Below, piece by piece: positions 33,947 to 46,213 of a stretch of DNA of 64,000 nt (positions are counted from its first letter, which is position 1; each line of letters starts with the position of its first letter). The notes under the pieces are model-generated. The model saw only the letters and a list, made by a program, of their open reading frames with translations, was not told the origin of the DNA and ran no database searches. The translations under genes were made by a program, and so were the position numbers. The stretch is from Grifola frondosa (lineage: Eukaryota > Basidiomycota > Agaricomycetes > Polyporales > Grifolaceae). The stretch lies in the NCBI GenBank assembly GCA_001683735.1, contig LUGG01000003.1:2232001-2296000 (forward strand), written 5' to 3'.

Positions 33947-35508
33947 ATGGCTACTACTGACAGACCAGATTCAGCTACAGCGGGACCAATCTTAATCCAA
34001 GGTTTCATCCAGTACTTATGTCAAGGCAAGTACAGCGCTTTAGTATGATCTGTGACTTAACTTCGGAGCAGGGTTATTCTCTCAGGTATAGTCCTCAACT
34101 TCACGGTTATACCGATCGATATAAATTCTAATGCATAGTGCATCAAATTTTCAAACGATATCGGGATGATCCTCTGGCACTGCGTGTATATGTGGCGGCT
34201 CTCTTAATCTCTTCGCTGTCAGTATTTGCAATTCTCATTATTGTGCACGTTTGACATCTGATACAGATTGCAAACGGCGCTGGAGACCTACAAGGCTTGG
34301 TTAGAAACTGTCATTGGCAGACATTGGGTGAGTCACTCGCGTGATGGTATAATTGACAATTTTGAACGTTCGGTTTATAGTGGACTACTTCCCTTGCATT
34401 GCACGGAGTTCTTACTAAATGGGCTCATTTGCACCCTATGTGAAGTATTCCTTATCCGAAGATGCTACAAAGTATGCCGTATCTATTCAGTTTCCATATG
34501 TATATGTTTCACTCAGTGTTGAACATTCACAGTTTAGCCAAAAGAACATATGGGTGCTCGCTTTCCTCACCTCCTTGGCTGTTACCACATGCATGGCAAA
34601 CATCTATCTTGTGAGTACGGAGTCCCTTTGTCCCCCATATCATTACACAATATCCACAGACCGTCAGAATCGCCAGATTTACTGGCTAGGCAACGCAGAC
34701 GTGAGTCGATCATTCAGATGCTTTCCATCACTGTGTACTCATCAGTGCTGGCTCCGTAAGCCGCTCCGCGCGAGCTCCTGGGCATTTCCCTGCTGGGTAT
34801 ATGGATCTCTCGTTCTCGCGCTCTCCGTCACCTCCATCCGTAAGTCCACCCCCACGTCCCAGCACTCCTCATGCAAACCGCCCGTAGTATCCGCCTCGCT
34901 CTGGCGCACGAAGACGGGGCTCAACTACCTCGACAAGACGCTCAAGCACATCATCAGCATCACCTGGGAGTCCGCCGCGCTCCCTGCCGCGTGCATGGTT
35001 GTCTCCGGCGTGCTCTACAGCGGCATCGACGTGCGCCCCTCCTGCTCCTTACGTGTCCGCTGACCCCGACCGCGCGCACAGTCGTCGGAGATCCGGCACC
35101 TCGACCTATTCTTCATTATCATCACCGCGAAGGTGTACACGCTCGGCCTCCTGCGCACGCTCAACAAGCGCACGCAGCTCCGCGAGCGCCTGCACTCGAA
35201 CGACCTCGGGCGCCACTCGCTCAGCGACTGCCAATGGGACGCGCAGGCGCCCGCCCCGCCCACTGTGCGCGAGGTGAGTAGGGTCTCACTGTGGCTCTCG
35301 CGTGTGAGGATGCTGATTCATAGCATTGTCACAGTGTGTTGCGCCAAATGAATCCATGGTGTCGCCGGCAGGTGGAGTGGGAGCGGGCTTGGGCAACAGT
35401 CTCCCGTCAGTTGCGGCGCGTCTGGGAGAGCGTTCGGACGATATCATCTTTACTGCCCCCGATTGGACTGCTATGGATAGCGCTGCCGGGGCTAAATCCA
35501 ATGTATGA
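33947..35508 (+). CDS. DUF6534-type multi-pass membrane protein (first of two)
   Basis: Several short exons encode a protein with the layout of basidiomycete DUF6534 proteins: MATTDRPDSATAGPILIQGF at the N-terminus, then KRYRDDPLALRVYVAALL, LQTALETYKAWLETVIGRHW, EFLLNGLICTLCEVFLIRRCY, IWVLAFLTSLAVTT, TGLNYLDKTLKHIISITWESAALPA (the DUF6534 domain) and LDLFFIIITAKVYTLGLLRTLNKR. A hydrophilic tail ends with AAGAKSNV at 35508. About seven membrane helices are expected. The family is abundant in mushrooms and has no known biochemical role. The region 34020-34140 (exons 1-3) is hard to splice in phase; a one-base error there is possible. Confidence 0.7.
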
Positions 35509-35677
35509 TGTAGCACGGGGTCTTTTGAACTCGTATTTTTGGAGCTGTTCACGCTGGCTTCTCCTGGTGCGCAGCATAATATTCTTACACTCCGAAACTA
35601 TAAATTGTACATGCTCAGAATAGCCCATCGCATGCGCGAACTTGCGCTTCGATTACACGCTGAATATATGCGCCGCC

Positions 35678-37621
35678 TCACAACCGCGCATGCTCGCCCC
35701 GCGGCGGCACCCCGCTCGGATTATACCTCACGGCTTCCTTGTTGCGAAACATGTCCTGCTCGATCGAGCGGTATCCCGCGACCGTCATTAATATGTCCAG
35801 ATCCTGCCGCACCGCACTCAGACATAGCCTGCCGAAGAGAGAACGGATACGCTCACTGCGAGGAGACTCTTGACGACGTGCCGGCACCCGTGCACGCCCT
35901 CATGCGCCATGCCCCACACATACAGCCGTCCGATCATGACCGCGTGCGCGCCGAGCGCGAGTGCCTTGAACACGTCCGCGCCCGTGCGCACGCCCGAGTC
36001 GAAAATCACCGTCATCTCTGCCGCACACGCGGGCTTAGCTGCGGCTCGGGGAAGAGGGAGGCTACGCACTGTCGCCGACAGCGTCGACGATCTCGGGGAG
36101 CACCTCGAGGCTCCCGACCGCGCCGTCGACCTGGCGCCCCGCATGGTTTGTCACGACGATGCCCGTGCACCCCGCGTCGAGCGCGGCGCGGGCGTCCGCC
36201 GCGCACTGTATGCCTTTCAGGACGAACGGGCGTCCGTTCGAGATCCGCTTCCACTAGACGCGATAAGTCAGTCGATGTGGCGGGCACGACGGATGTGGAC
36301 GATACCTCGCCGATGAGCCACTTGACCTTCTCCCAGGTATGCGCCTTGCCGTGCCAGACGCTATGATCGATCCACTTGCCCGGGTCGCGCGCAAGCTCCG
36401 CGCGGTGCTTGCGCATGAACACGGGGTCGGATGCGCCGATCTCATTTCCGACCTAAAGCACCGTATCGCGTACGTAACATGCGCATATATGAAGGAAAGA
36501 CTCACTGTGCCTGGATAATAGAAGCTGCATAACGGGAATTAGCGGCGGTAGTGAAATGGGAACACCAGACGGGAGAGACGTTACGTGTAGTTGGCGATGT
36601 TGATATCAGTAGGGCGCCAGCCGAGCTGCCAGGTGTCGGTGGTGAGCATGAGCACGTCGAAACTGGACTTCCATGCGCGGTTTAGCAGCGAGAGCGTCTG
36701 TGATGCAGTCTCAGGTGAGCGTGATTCGATGATACGTTAAGTGCGAAAGGAAATACAATCTCATCATCGTGTCCCATGTACAGTTGATAAAACCGCGGGC
36801 TCTTCGCGTTCCCTCCGTTCGGACCTTTGACATCAAATCATATTATCAAAGGGAATCATCGTTGTCGGCGGGCGTGCTGAAACGCACCATCATATTTGTG
36901 GACGCTATTGCTCTCGTTGCGCTCGGAAGCGCCCTCATCGTTGGCGCGAGCGACGTCCTCGATAGACTGGGAGCCTGCAGTGGAAAGGCAATACTGGTTG
37001 TGTATTTCAGTGCGCATTTCAGCACACTCAAATTGGTGACGATGGATGGAAAGTTACTGACGGGCATGCCGAGTTCTCCAGCGACGCGCGCAGGGACGAG
37101 TTCTCCGAGAGGAGTGTACAGCTTATTGATGCCTATTGGAGCGAACATGATTGGGACGGGAATACGGTGTCCGAAGATGGTAGCTACGAACATAGTGAGA
37201 GAAAGAGTTACCGAGAGAGAGAAGAGTACTTACTAGTTAGGTCGCGGGTGTTCGTATCGACCAGTGTGCGAGGGATGATACGCCAGCGGTAAAACGCCTC
37301 TCTATAAGACTGTTCAGTATTTGTGCGAAAAGCCAATTCACACTAACACTCGCCTGTTGGCTCTGTCGGTCCATCCAAGGCCTGCATTAGAGTTGGCATA
37401 GAAGTAGCCGCGATCATTCAATTTCTTTTTGATAGATTCTTGCAGCTCATCCGCATGAACAGAGAAGCTCGGCACTGTCGAAATACGCGTACGGTGAGTG
37501 GAGGAATATGGGAAGGAAAAAGAGACATACGGGTGCCGGACTTGCCTCCCTGTTTGAATATGTCGCGCTGGTAGAGCGAGTAGTGAGGGGAAGGGCCTTT
37601 GGGCTTGTTCTCTGGATCCAT
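35678..37621 (-). CDS. FMN-dependent 2-hydroxyacid dehydrogenase/oxidase
   Basis: Multi-exon gene starting MDPENKPKGPSPHYSLYQRD at 37621. Motifs in order: NDRGYFYANSNAGLGWT, TIFGHRIPVPIMFAPIGINK, PLGELVPARVAGELGMP, LMLTTDTWQLGWRP, RPFVLKGIQC (FMN-contacting Lys), GIVVTNHAGRQVDGAVGSL (catalytic His-x-x-Arg region), DSGVRTGADVFKALALGAHAVMIGR (FMN phosphate site) and VHGCRHVVKSLLAE. This is the fold of lactate oxidase, glycolate oxidase and flavocytochrome b2, without a cytochrome b5 domain. Related fungal proteins are often labelled lactate 2-monooxygenase, but the substrate cannot be read from the sequence. Introns checked (for instance the one joining GDK to MTVIFDSG) keep phase. The gene lies between two DUF6534 genes and points opposite to them. 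Confidence 0.88.
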
Positions 37622-38192
37622 GTTGACCGAATGTCAGGTGGTAGGATGATGGGATGGTCGTCCTCAACGTACTTGTATCTCCCCGCTGCCGGGGGTGGCT
37701 CTAGCAAGGAGAATGACATCATGATACGCTCCTAGTGTCCTTCGGCATGCAATTCTGTCCGTCGATGGCCGTGTCGTCCAACGCGCATATGTAATTCTTC
37801 CGACACTGCGGGCGCGACTAGCCTGCGAGTGCGGGGTACTATGGCGGCCATGGTCCGCAGTGGTCAGCAGTCCCAAACCGTGTGACATTACGAACACGTA
37901 CGACCAATGGCTGCTTCTTACCTCGTCGTCCGGCACCTTTGTGTTGTCCCCAGTGTTGCTATCGTCTCTGTCTCTGACTTGGCGTTACTGGGACAAGACG
38001 CTAGAACACCAATTAGTGCAATATTACCCTGGCGTCTCGCTCGCTACTTCTGCATGTTCTACAGCCTTCGACCGACTTGCCAAGCTCTGCGGATACTGGA
38101 CAATGTGTCCTTGGCCATACCCACAGAAGAGCCCTCTCTTGATGGGTGACCAGTATTGGCGGATGGGACGTAGGCCTCCTGAAGATGCCGGT
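37622..38192. other. Promoter interval between the FMN enzyme and the second DUF6534 gene
   Basis: Divergent interval of 571 bp. Open frames are present on both strands but none matches a known family or joins convincingly to the DUF6534 frame. It may include untranslated first exons. Confidence 0.35.
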
Positions 38193-40048
38193 ATGAGTTT
38201 TGATGGAACAATCGGTGCTCTCCTGATTGGTTATATTATGACGTGGTCGTGAGCTCGTGCATCTCATCTCAACAACGTTATCCCTTTTCATTCTCATTCC
38301 TCTTCAGTCTGTGTGCTGCTACGACAGCACAACTAGTCTTATATTTCCGCAAATCGGAACGCGGCATGACAACGCTCAAAGGTGTCGTAAGTATCGCGTC
38401 GCGTGAGCTTCGATTGTTTCAGCGCCTAATCATACTTACAGGTTATTATGTTATGGTTGGAGGCATGGACTTTCAGTACCAGGCTGAGCTGACTTTACAT
38501 ACCTATGCTGTAAAGGATACTTGATGCAGCACATATTATCGTAACCTCCCACGCCCTATACACGTATGTGGTGTTGTTACATGGGAATCCATTGGGCCTG
38601 CAAACACCTTTATGGTCAGTCGGTTAGCTTTTGGTCCGCTCAATATTTGACTTAGCACATCTGAACAGGTCTTTTGCTGTGAGATTTACTCATGCACATC
38701 CGCATTCTGACGTCTAACATGTCACCTACGCCCAGGCTTTGATTTTATTGACCGTTCGTATCCACGTCGAGAATTACTTTCTCTGTGGTAAACTTTGATA
38801 TGGTTGACAGGAGACCAGTAGTCTGCTTGTCCGATGGTACGTTAATGCGCTGTGATATTGCTTTTCTCACAGCATCACGAATATCACACAGTGTATTTGC
38901 GCATCGAATATGGAAGCGTACGTTGATCGATCATCGATTGAAAGTTCACAGTATTTGCTCATTAGAGTAACAGTGAGCGGCGGCTATCGCATTATACCGA
39001 TAGTTGTGGTTAGTGCTCAGCAGATAGATAATATGCAAATCATGTCAACTTATCGCACATTCCATTCCAGGTTTTATTGTCGCTATTCGTCATGGGTTTG
39101 TCACCTTTCTCTCGTGTCCATATTTGATGCTGAACGTCGCACGAAATTGCAGCAACAGGAATAGGTGAGAGAGCATGTTAATTCGTCGATATATTCTCAC
39201 AGATTATTTATTAGTTTTTGGACGCCATGAGTAAGCACGCACCACACCACCTATAATGATAAAAAATTCCTGAATACCTCTATTCCAGGGTTGTCTTCGT
39301 ATCCTGGGTTGATGCTCGGAAACTCGCAGTATGTCTCCTGCTGCCAAATGTACATCATGTTGATCCTCCTTCTTGCACTAAATAGTGGACATTTTATTCC
39401 GGCTACGGAACCGAGGTAGCGGTTGATTCTATTATAGCGGCCTCCATGATCGTCCTCCTCGGTCGGCTGCGCACCGGTATTAAACGGTATGGTGTTAAAT
39501 ATCGACGTCTGCGGCACGAGTCTCATCCAAGTAGCTTTGACTCGGTTGTTGAAACGCTTATAATGTACAGCATCAACACTGGGATATTAACAACGTGAGT
39601 CTCATGAATCTTCCATTTATCTCATGAAGCTAAAATTACAGTTCCAGATTATTTGTGGTCTTGAGCATCACCATCGTAAGCCGTCGCTACCACACGCCGC
39701 ATCCGGCTGACACCATCCAACAGGTCGCCCTCTTCCCAGCCTCGCTCGGCTTCACCGCCATCTACCTTATTCTTAATAAATGTAAGCCGCTCCTCCTCAC
39801 ACTCTGTGAGCCGGCATAACACAACCCCTCCTCATGAAGTCTATATCAACTCGCTCCTCGGCACGCTCAACACGCAGTGGCAGCTGCTCGACCCGTGCGA
39901 TGCGGACCGGACCACGCCCATCCCGATACTCACGTCCGCGATTCGCATCAACACACAGGTCACAAGCGCTACAGTCGCCGACGCCAATGCCATGCAGGGG
40001 CGGGCATGGGATCCGGGCACGAAGCCGCTGGGCCCGGAGGCGGTATAG
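38193..40048 (+). CDS. DUF6534-type multi-pass membrane protein (second of two)
   Basis: Starts MSFDGTIGALLIGYIMTW at 38193, the typical DUF6534 N-terminus. Later exons give TTAQLVLYFRKSERGMTTLKG, HIIVTSHALYTYVVLLHGNPLG, FAHRIWK, YGTEVAVDSIIAASMIVLLGR, FDSVVETLIMYSINTGILTT (core of the domain), VALFPASLGFTAIYLILNK and VYINSLLGTLNTQWQLLD. The last exon ends GTKPLGPEAV at 40048. Exons are short and AT-richer between 38560 and 39250, and not all limits are certain. It is less similar to the first DUF6534 protein than recent tandem duplicates would be. Function unknown. Confidence 0.65.
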
Positions 40049-41561
40049 AGCGGTGCGGGTCCGAGAAGATATTCGTTGTGCATTGCAGGCTTCGTGTATA
40101 TACATACGGTGCCGCGTTCACCATGAGGTCCGCGAGTATCGTGCGACAAAGACTGCTCTATACTGAGAGTCGATCAAGCTGCGGTCAATCAGCTGTGCGG
40201 CAGGACTGTATCGCGTGCTGCGCATTCAGTGGTAGATGGTGCGGTCCGCGACTAATATACTGATATTCGGGCCGTGCGCATGAAGCTACAGCATATCTTT
40301 GACGAACTCTACCGCGCCTGCAAAGGCATCGAAGCCTGTCGAGACGTGACATCGTGTCTTTAAAGTACTCGAGAATACCGCTTTTGCGCTATGTCAGTGT
40401 GTCTGGCGTGTATGCAGAGAGCTTATTACCATGATTTGCGAGGTCCGCAATGCCAAGGCACCGATGTACGGCGAATTCATCTCTAGGACGGGGAAGATGG
40501 GTTGCAACGCCGAGCCTAGGTTAGTGCTCAGGCGCACAGACGGAGACGATCAAGTGGTCCGGCGGAAGCTGATGGTAGCCATATGTTCCGCCCCCGAACA
40601 GCGGCGGATAGCGAGATAGGTTCAAATGTACGATGAATTGTAAGAAGACGAACAAAGCTGGATTAGACGAGCATAGACCGGGGAGCACGGAGAAATGCTA
40701 TCCCCATTCATGCAAAGTTTGCCGCGATCCATGGATGCGTACATAGCAACGGCTTGAAGGTGTATTATACCTGATCAAAAGCAACCGCCCAATAACAAAA
40801 AACGCGTAAAATTTAATGTTTCGAACTGAGGGGATTCACCTGCATGGTATCAGGGTGGTTGTCTCGAATGGTACTTGCGCTGAGCTTGCGTGTTAGATCG
40901 GTATGGTAATAATTAAAGAGGAGAGATGAATTTGAAGACGCGCGCCTTGTGCCGGGTCTGACAATATTTGTGATCTCGGTGATCGAGATGGTGAACAGGA
41001 TCGGGTCATGTTTTGGTCGCAACACGTCGCAACAATCAAGCGCAGGCCGCACTGGCCTTGATTCAAGATGACAAGGGACGCGAACAACTGTGAAGAATAG
41101 AAGCTGACATATGCATCCACGTAATGTCACGTAAAACAACAGCGAGGTGTTTCCAGAGGATATTGCCGGCGGTGATCACGGCGAGAGGACGAGTGCCAGA
41201 CTCTGCCAGACTCGGCGAAAAAGAGAGGCTAAAACAAGCCACAGAGGGTGTGAAGGGGAGTGAAGGGATGTGAACGAGGTGATGATGACGTTATCCGAGA
41301 GTGGTGGCGAGGAGCGGCGTCCATGTCGAAGTCCGTCAGCGACCGTCAAGCTGGCGTCGGGCCAATTGGGGGCAGTTCCCTAGATTGTTCCAAGATTAAT
41401 TTCCAAGATTAAATCTTCCCTTGCAGGATTTCCAGGAACATTTTCAGCGATGCGGCACCGCAGCCATCGTCCTCCGAGGCCTCACCTTCCGAGCCCCGCT
41501 CCATCTTCCCTTCCAGTCCTCTCGACTCCGCCTTATACTGGCCCACCTTTCCTCTCCCCCC
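40049..41561. other. Intergenic interval
   Basis: 1.5 kb without a recognisable gene. Short frames lack conserved features. The right part should hold the KRE6 promoter. A long pyrimidine-rich run begins around 41460 near the KRE6 start. Confidence 0.4.
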
Positions 41562-44134
41562 ATGTCTGGCATGTCCCAGCCCATCTCTTTCTCCGACCAC
41601 CACCGTCAGCGTTTCTTCGGCCCATCTCCCTCTTTACCTAGTACCGTCACTTCCACCACAAACCTCCTCGCTGACCGCTCTCCCCCATTGAGCACCATCT
41701 CTTCCCTCAACCGCATCAACAGCTTCACCAGCAGCCCGTCATTATCAGCGGTATGTCCTTTTCTCTTGTTCTCCTTCCTGCTCATCACATCCTTCCATGC
41801 AGGCAGACTCTCCTTACCTCGGCGCAGGACGCCCACTATCCCTTGGTGACGAGGTTAGTCCCACACCCGCTTTCCCCTTCTGTGCCCATCTAACCCCGTA
41901 TATAACACAGTATTATTTGCCCGCAGACCCCCACTCATGGGGTTCCAACCTCTCGCGGGAGCTCAAGGAGCCCGACGATGACATTCACGAACCAGACTTC
42001 GTGGGCAAGGGCAATCTCGTTGAACGCGACGGACACGTGTTTTCCTGGAGGGGCATCACCAACCTCGGCTCCCTCGTTGTTCTCATTGTTGCTCTCCTGA
42101 CGCTTTTGTGAGTACCCATTATTTTTTGCGTCGTGCAGCTCGTGCACTTTTGGAGCCGAACAGCGTCCCGGTACAACGATCTCGCGCCGTGGCGCTACGC
42201 GCAGTATTGTGTACTTCCTCCGGCCATTGTACGCTTATAGCCATGGTGACACATACTCGGGTATCATGAATATAACACTGACTGCGCATAACTTCCACGA
42301 CATCGCGCATTGCTGCCGCGCAGCACAATATTTCCGCCTATGCTTCTGTCATACGCAAGAACTGACGCGTCTTCCCAGTGCCGGATACCCTCTCATCACG
42401 CACTTTACAGCGCCACCGTTGTCAACATTGGGCGCATTCAACCTCGGCGGAATCAATGCGTCGGGGCAGGTAATGCCACTCGGCTCACGTCCACATACCT
42501 TCTATTCACGTCTCATAGGTCCCCACGATTCCCGGAAACCGCGGACTTATTGACGCCGACACGCCTAGATCTGCATATACAAAAACGTCATGGCAGGACG
42601 GTTCGGAATTTGAGCTCGTCTTTTCAGATGAGTTCAACGTCGATGGTAGGACGTTCTACCCGGGAGACGACCCATATTGGGAAGCGGTGGACTTACACTA
42701 CTGGGAGACGAACAATCTGGAGTGGTACGACCCCGCCGCGATCACAACCCAGGACGGGAGCCTCGTCATTACGCTCGAGCAGAAAGAGACCCATGGCCTC
42801 AATTATCAGGGTGGTGCGTCTAATCCGAATATGGAGGGTCAATGCGCTGAGGCGGATCGAATATCACGCAGGCATGATGTCGTCGTGGAATAAGTTCTGC
42901 TTTACTGGTGGGTATGTCGAGACGAATGTTTCTTTACCCGGCGTGAACAACATCGTCGGCTTGTGGCCCGCCATGTGGACGATGGGCAACCTCGGAGAGC
43001 AGGCTACGGGGCGTCACTCGAGGGCATGGTGCGCTCTCACTTCCCTGTCATTTATCATCCTCTATTCACTCCCACCCTATGTCTTCATTACCTCCCTCAC
43101 AAAGTGGCCGTACACGTACGATGCAATGCGACGTCGGCACAGTTTGCGAACCAAACCGTGAATGGACAGCCAGTGGCGGCGACAATAAATGGCGATCCGG
43201 GGAATGGCGGCGTGCTATCATTCCTCCCCGGGCAGAAGCTCTCGCGCTGCACGTGTGACGGTGAGAGCCATCCGGGCCCGAAGCACAGCGACGGGACGTA
43301 CGTCGGGCGGTCTGCGCCCGAGATCGACATCTTCGAGGCGCAGATCACCGGCACGCCGTTAACCGCGCAGGTGTCGCAGTCCGCGCAGTGGGCGGTGTGT
43401 GCGCTCATTTATGTGCATATATGTGGCTAATTTCGGTCTGTGCAGCCGTTCAACCACGGGTATATATGGCTAAACACGAGCGCGAACGAGGTGATCCCGA
43501 ACACGTCGATATCGATGCAGAATTCGTACATTGGGGGCGTCCTGCAGCAGGCGACCTCGGTGGTTACGTCCACGGACCAGAATTGCTATGAGTACGATGC
43601 AGGGTGCTATTCAATATACGCGTATGAGTATCAGCCTGGGTTCGACAATGCCGTGAGTACAATTTTGCATTGAATCGAAGAGCTTGACGGAAGAATTTTG
43701 GGATAGTATATTACATGGATCTCCAACAACGAGGTTTCGTGGACGTTGAATGTCGCGGGATGGCTGCAGATGCATTAGTAGATATCTCGGCGCGGCCAGT
43801 ACCGCAGGAACCCATGGTGCGTCGTATGTCCCATCACGCTCCCTCTTCCAGCTCAACCCACCCTGCCGCAGTACATCATCATGAACCTCGTATGTCATAC
43901 AACTTCGGGCAAGTGGACCTTGCGCACATCCCGTTCCCGGTGCATATGCGCGTGGACTACGTGCGCGTGTACCAGCCCGCGGACGCACGCAACATCGGGT
44001 GTGATCCCGCGGGGTTCCCAACGCAGGCATATATCAACCAGTTCATCGAGGCGTACACGGACCCAAACCTCACGACCTGGCGCAACGACTTTGGGCAGCC
44101 GTTCCCGCGGAATTCGTTCCTCGGCCAGTGCTGA
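41562..44134 (+). CDS. KRE6/SKN1-type beta-glucan synthesis protein (GH16 domain), with apparent indels
   Basis: Type II membrane protein: a Ser/Pro-rich cytoplasmic region (MSGMSQPISFSDHHRQRFFG), a helix (TNLGSLVVLIVALLTLF) and a lumenal GH16-like domain. Motifs: ELVFSDEFNVDGRTFYPGDD, LHYWETNNLEWYDP, SSWNKFCFTGGYVE, GLWPAMWTMGNLG, RSAPEIDIFEAQ (catalytic EIDxxE type), IMNLGMSYNFG reconstructed only in part, and VDYVRVYQ; the end is RNSFLGQC. Fungal KRE6/SKN1 proteins are needed for beta-1,6-glucan in the cell wall and act in the secretory pathway. Frame breaks not explained by introns appear near 42995, 43125, 43144, 43758 and 43890. The intron 42108-42378 (271 bp) is long for this locus. 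The start at 41562 is the first good ATG in frame. Confidence 0.88.
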
Positions 44135-44835
44135 GCCGCCGCCCGCGGACTGTAGGGCGTGGGGTGCTCTGCGAACTGTATTTGTACTTGTACGCTATTT
44201 TAGACTGACCGTGCCTGACGCTGTGCCCATCACACCGCACATACCAGTATACCGTACATACCAGGCTATACCAGGACGCTCGTGACCTTGTAATTACCCT
44301 TCGCGCAGCCACGACCACATCTTTCGTTGTTTTACATACGCTGTGGACGTTTGCTTGCTTTCCTTCACAGCATTCATTTCGCTCCCCGTATTCTCTTCTT
44401 ACTATGGGGGAGAGGAGCCCGCCGCCGTGGATTGCTTATATGGACGATTCGTAGTTGTGTTTTCCGACATGCTCTTCGCACCATCATAGTCCACTTTGTT
44501 GACACTTTCGCTTCTGCTCCCTACTACGCAGCCAGTTTACTGTATTCTTTGCGAACGGGGCTTCGCCGTATCGGCACGCATATCGCCGTTGATTTAATGT
44601 ATGTATCACCATGCGCCGGGATCCATGTAATTGTGATCGCAAGCCAGGCATCGTCACATGTGGAGCTGTTCATTCGTTTGGCAAATATTCCTCGGATAAA
44701 GAAACGATGAAAAATATTGGTATACATTAATTTGCTGAAGATACCTTGTGCGATGGGATACTTGATCCCCCGACACCGCCTTGAGAACACTATGACACTA
44801 TGCTGCAACAGAGCTTGCAGCCTCCGGACTGGGAC
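44135..44835. other. 3'-3' interval between KRE6 and PEX14
   Basis: About 700 bp between convergent stops. No gene, repeat or RNA recognised; it is expected to hold both polyadenylation regions. Confidence 0.45.
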
Positions 44836-46157
44836 TCACCGCCTTTGGCATGAAGACCGTCTGCCAACCGCACGTCAGCGCGAGCAAGAAGCGCAGACTA
44901 TATTTTACATACCGGTTCAGTACGAGCCCTTGAGCGCCCTGATCTCCCGGCGGACCTCGTCCTCCGCGGGGGAGAGCGGGACGCTGAGCCCGACCCGGGC
45001 GCGCGGAACGCGGTCGGGAGCGCGTACGTCTGTGTTGCAATGTAGCCTGTGAGGTCCGAGAGCGCTTGGAAGGTGTGCTGGAAGCGGCTTGCGGGCGCGG
45101 GCGTGGTGGGAGTGCGTCTTGGAGCTTGGTGAGCGAGGAGAGGAGAGGGGAGGGACCGTTGGGGGCGGCGCGGTGTAGTTCCAGACTGGGGTGCTCTCGT
45201 CTTCGATGAGCGTGAAGACCGAGGTGGTTGAAAGTGTCCTCCAGAGGTCCTCCTGTGCGAAGTGGAGGTAAGAGATGGTAAGGAAGATAGAGGAGATAGC
45301 GCACTTCGAATTGCAGGCCCTCGTCTGATTTGAGCCAGGGCAGCTTGGCTTCCATCGCTTGGAACAGCTCCGGCGTCGTGGCTTTCCGGCTGTGCTTCGC
45401 ACAGTCCTCGATGGCGCAGCGTAGCAGGCTTATATGCGGAATGTCATGCTTGCCTTCGCTAGCGACGGCGAGCTCATCGAGGGTGTGACAGTCCTGATAG
45501 AGTGTTTCCTGGAAGGGTCGGGCTGGGGTAAGACGGAGAACATCGCCGTCTGGGTGTCCTTGAGATTCGCAAGAGAGCTAGTGAGCCGTTCGAGGAGATT
45601 CTTGCGGTGTGTTTGCAGGGCGTGCCGAGCGTGATAGGATCGGGCTAACCTGGGGTAGAGGAATCTCTGCAGCGGACTCAGTGGGTGAGGATGGAGGAGG
45701 ACGAGCTCGAGCACGCACGAAATACATGAGTAGCAGGGTAACGGAGCTGCCAGCAACCCAGGTGAGGACCTTCAGGCTGCCTGCAAGGAGATTAGGTAGG
45801 TTGGAGGGTGGGGGCTGCGGGTAGGTGCGCGGAGGGACGTGCGGTACTTGTGGAGGCTACACGGGTCGTCATTCCTTGTGCACGTTGGAGAGGATCAACA
45901 CGCACCAGCTCTTGGAGAAGCCTGTCTATCTCAGCGTCGTCGAGCCCCTTCTCGGCGAGAAACCGTTTTGGCGAGCGCGTCTTCATGTCTGACTTGCGGT
46001 GAATTTAGGAAAGCTCGAGCTGTGTCCAGGAGCTCTGCCCGGTCGGGGTTTCTTGAGGAGGAGGACTTGTGGCATCTGTGCTCGTGGAGGCAGTAGGCTC
46101 TTCGTTGTGAGGCTGGGGTTGTGTTGGCTGCTCGGAGGCGTGCTCGTCGTCGCTCAT
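44836..46157 (-). CDS. PEX14: Peroxisomal import docking protein PEX14, with apparent indels
   Basis: Starts MSDDEHASEQPTQPQ at 46157. The conserved N-terminal PEX14 domain reads ELLDTARAFLNSPQVRHEDALAK then RFLAEKGLDDAEIDRLLQEL, the helical bundle that binds PEX5. A membrane helix follows (VLTWVAGSSVTLLLMYFV). The rest is charged and helical (LLERLTSSLANLKDTQTAMF, SLLRCAIEDCAKHSRKATTPEL) and ends after EVRREIRALKGLVLNR. PEX14 docks cargo-loaded PEX5 at the peroxisome. Frame changes not explained by introns occur between the ATG and the domain (about 46020-46080), inside it at an A-run (45966-45969) and near 45505-45535. The first 60 bp of the gene and its promoter recur at 49.7 kb. Confidence 0.8.
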
Positions 46158-46213
46158 GGTGGAGACGCGTTAGCGCCGGTGGTATCGTTCCCGACAATCA
46201 CGGAGCTGAGCAC
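46116..46213. repeat. Direct repeat copy A (PEX14 start region)
   Basis: This 98-bp segment covers the first about 42 bases of PEX14 and its immediate upstream DNA. It matches 49713-49803 in the same orientation with only two or three substitutions and a 9-bp length difference (CCGACAATC-type segment present here only). Confidence 0.85.

Noticed and set aside
34021..34085. A second GC-AG intron and a 14-nt micro-exon in the first DUF6534 gene
   Set aside because: No splice choice tried keeps the frame on both sides; a one-base sequence error is equally possible, so it is not claimed.
35539..36366. 275-codon plus-strand Arg/His-rich frame
   Set aside because: Antisense shadow of the FMN-dependent dehydrogenase in GC-rich DNA.
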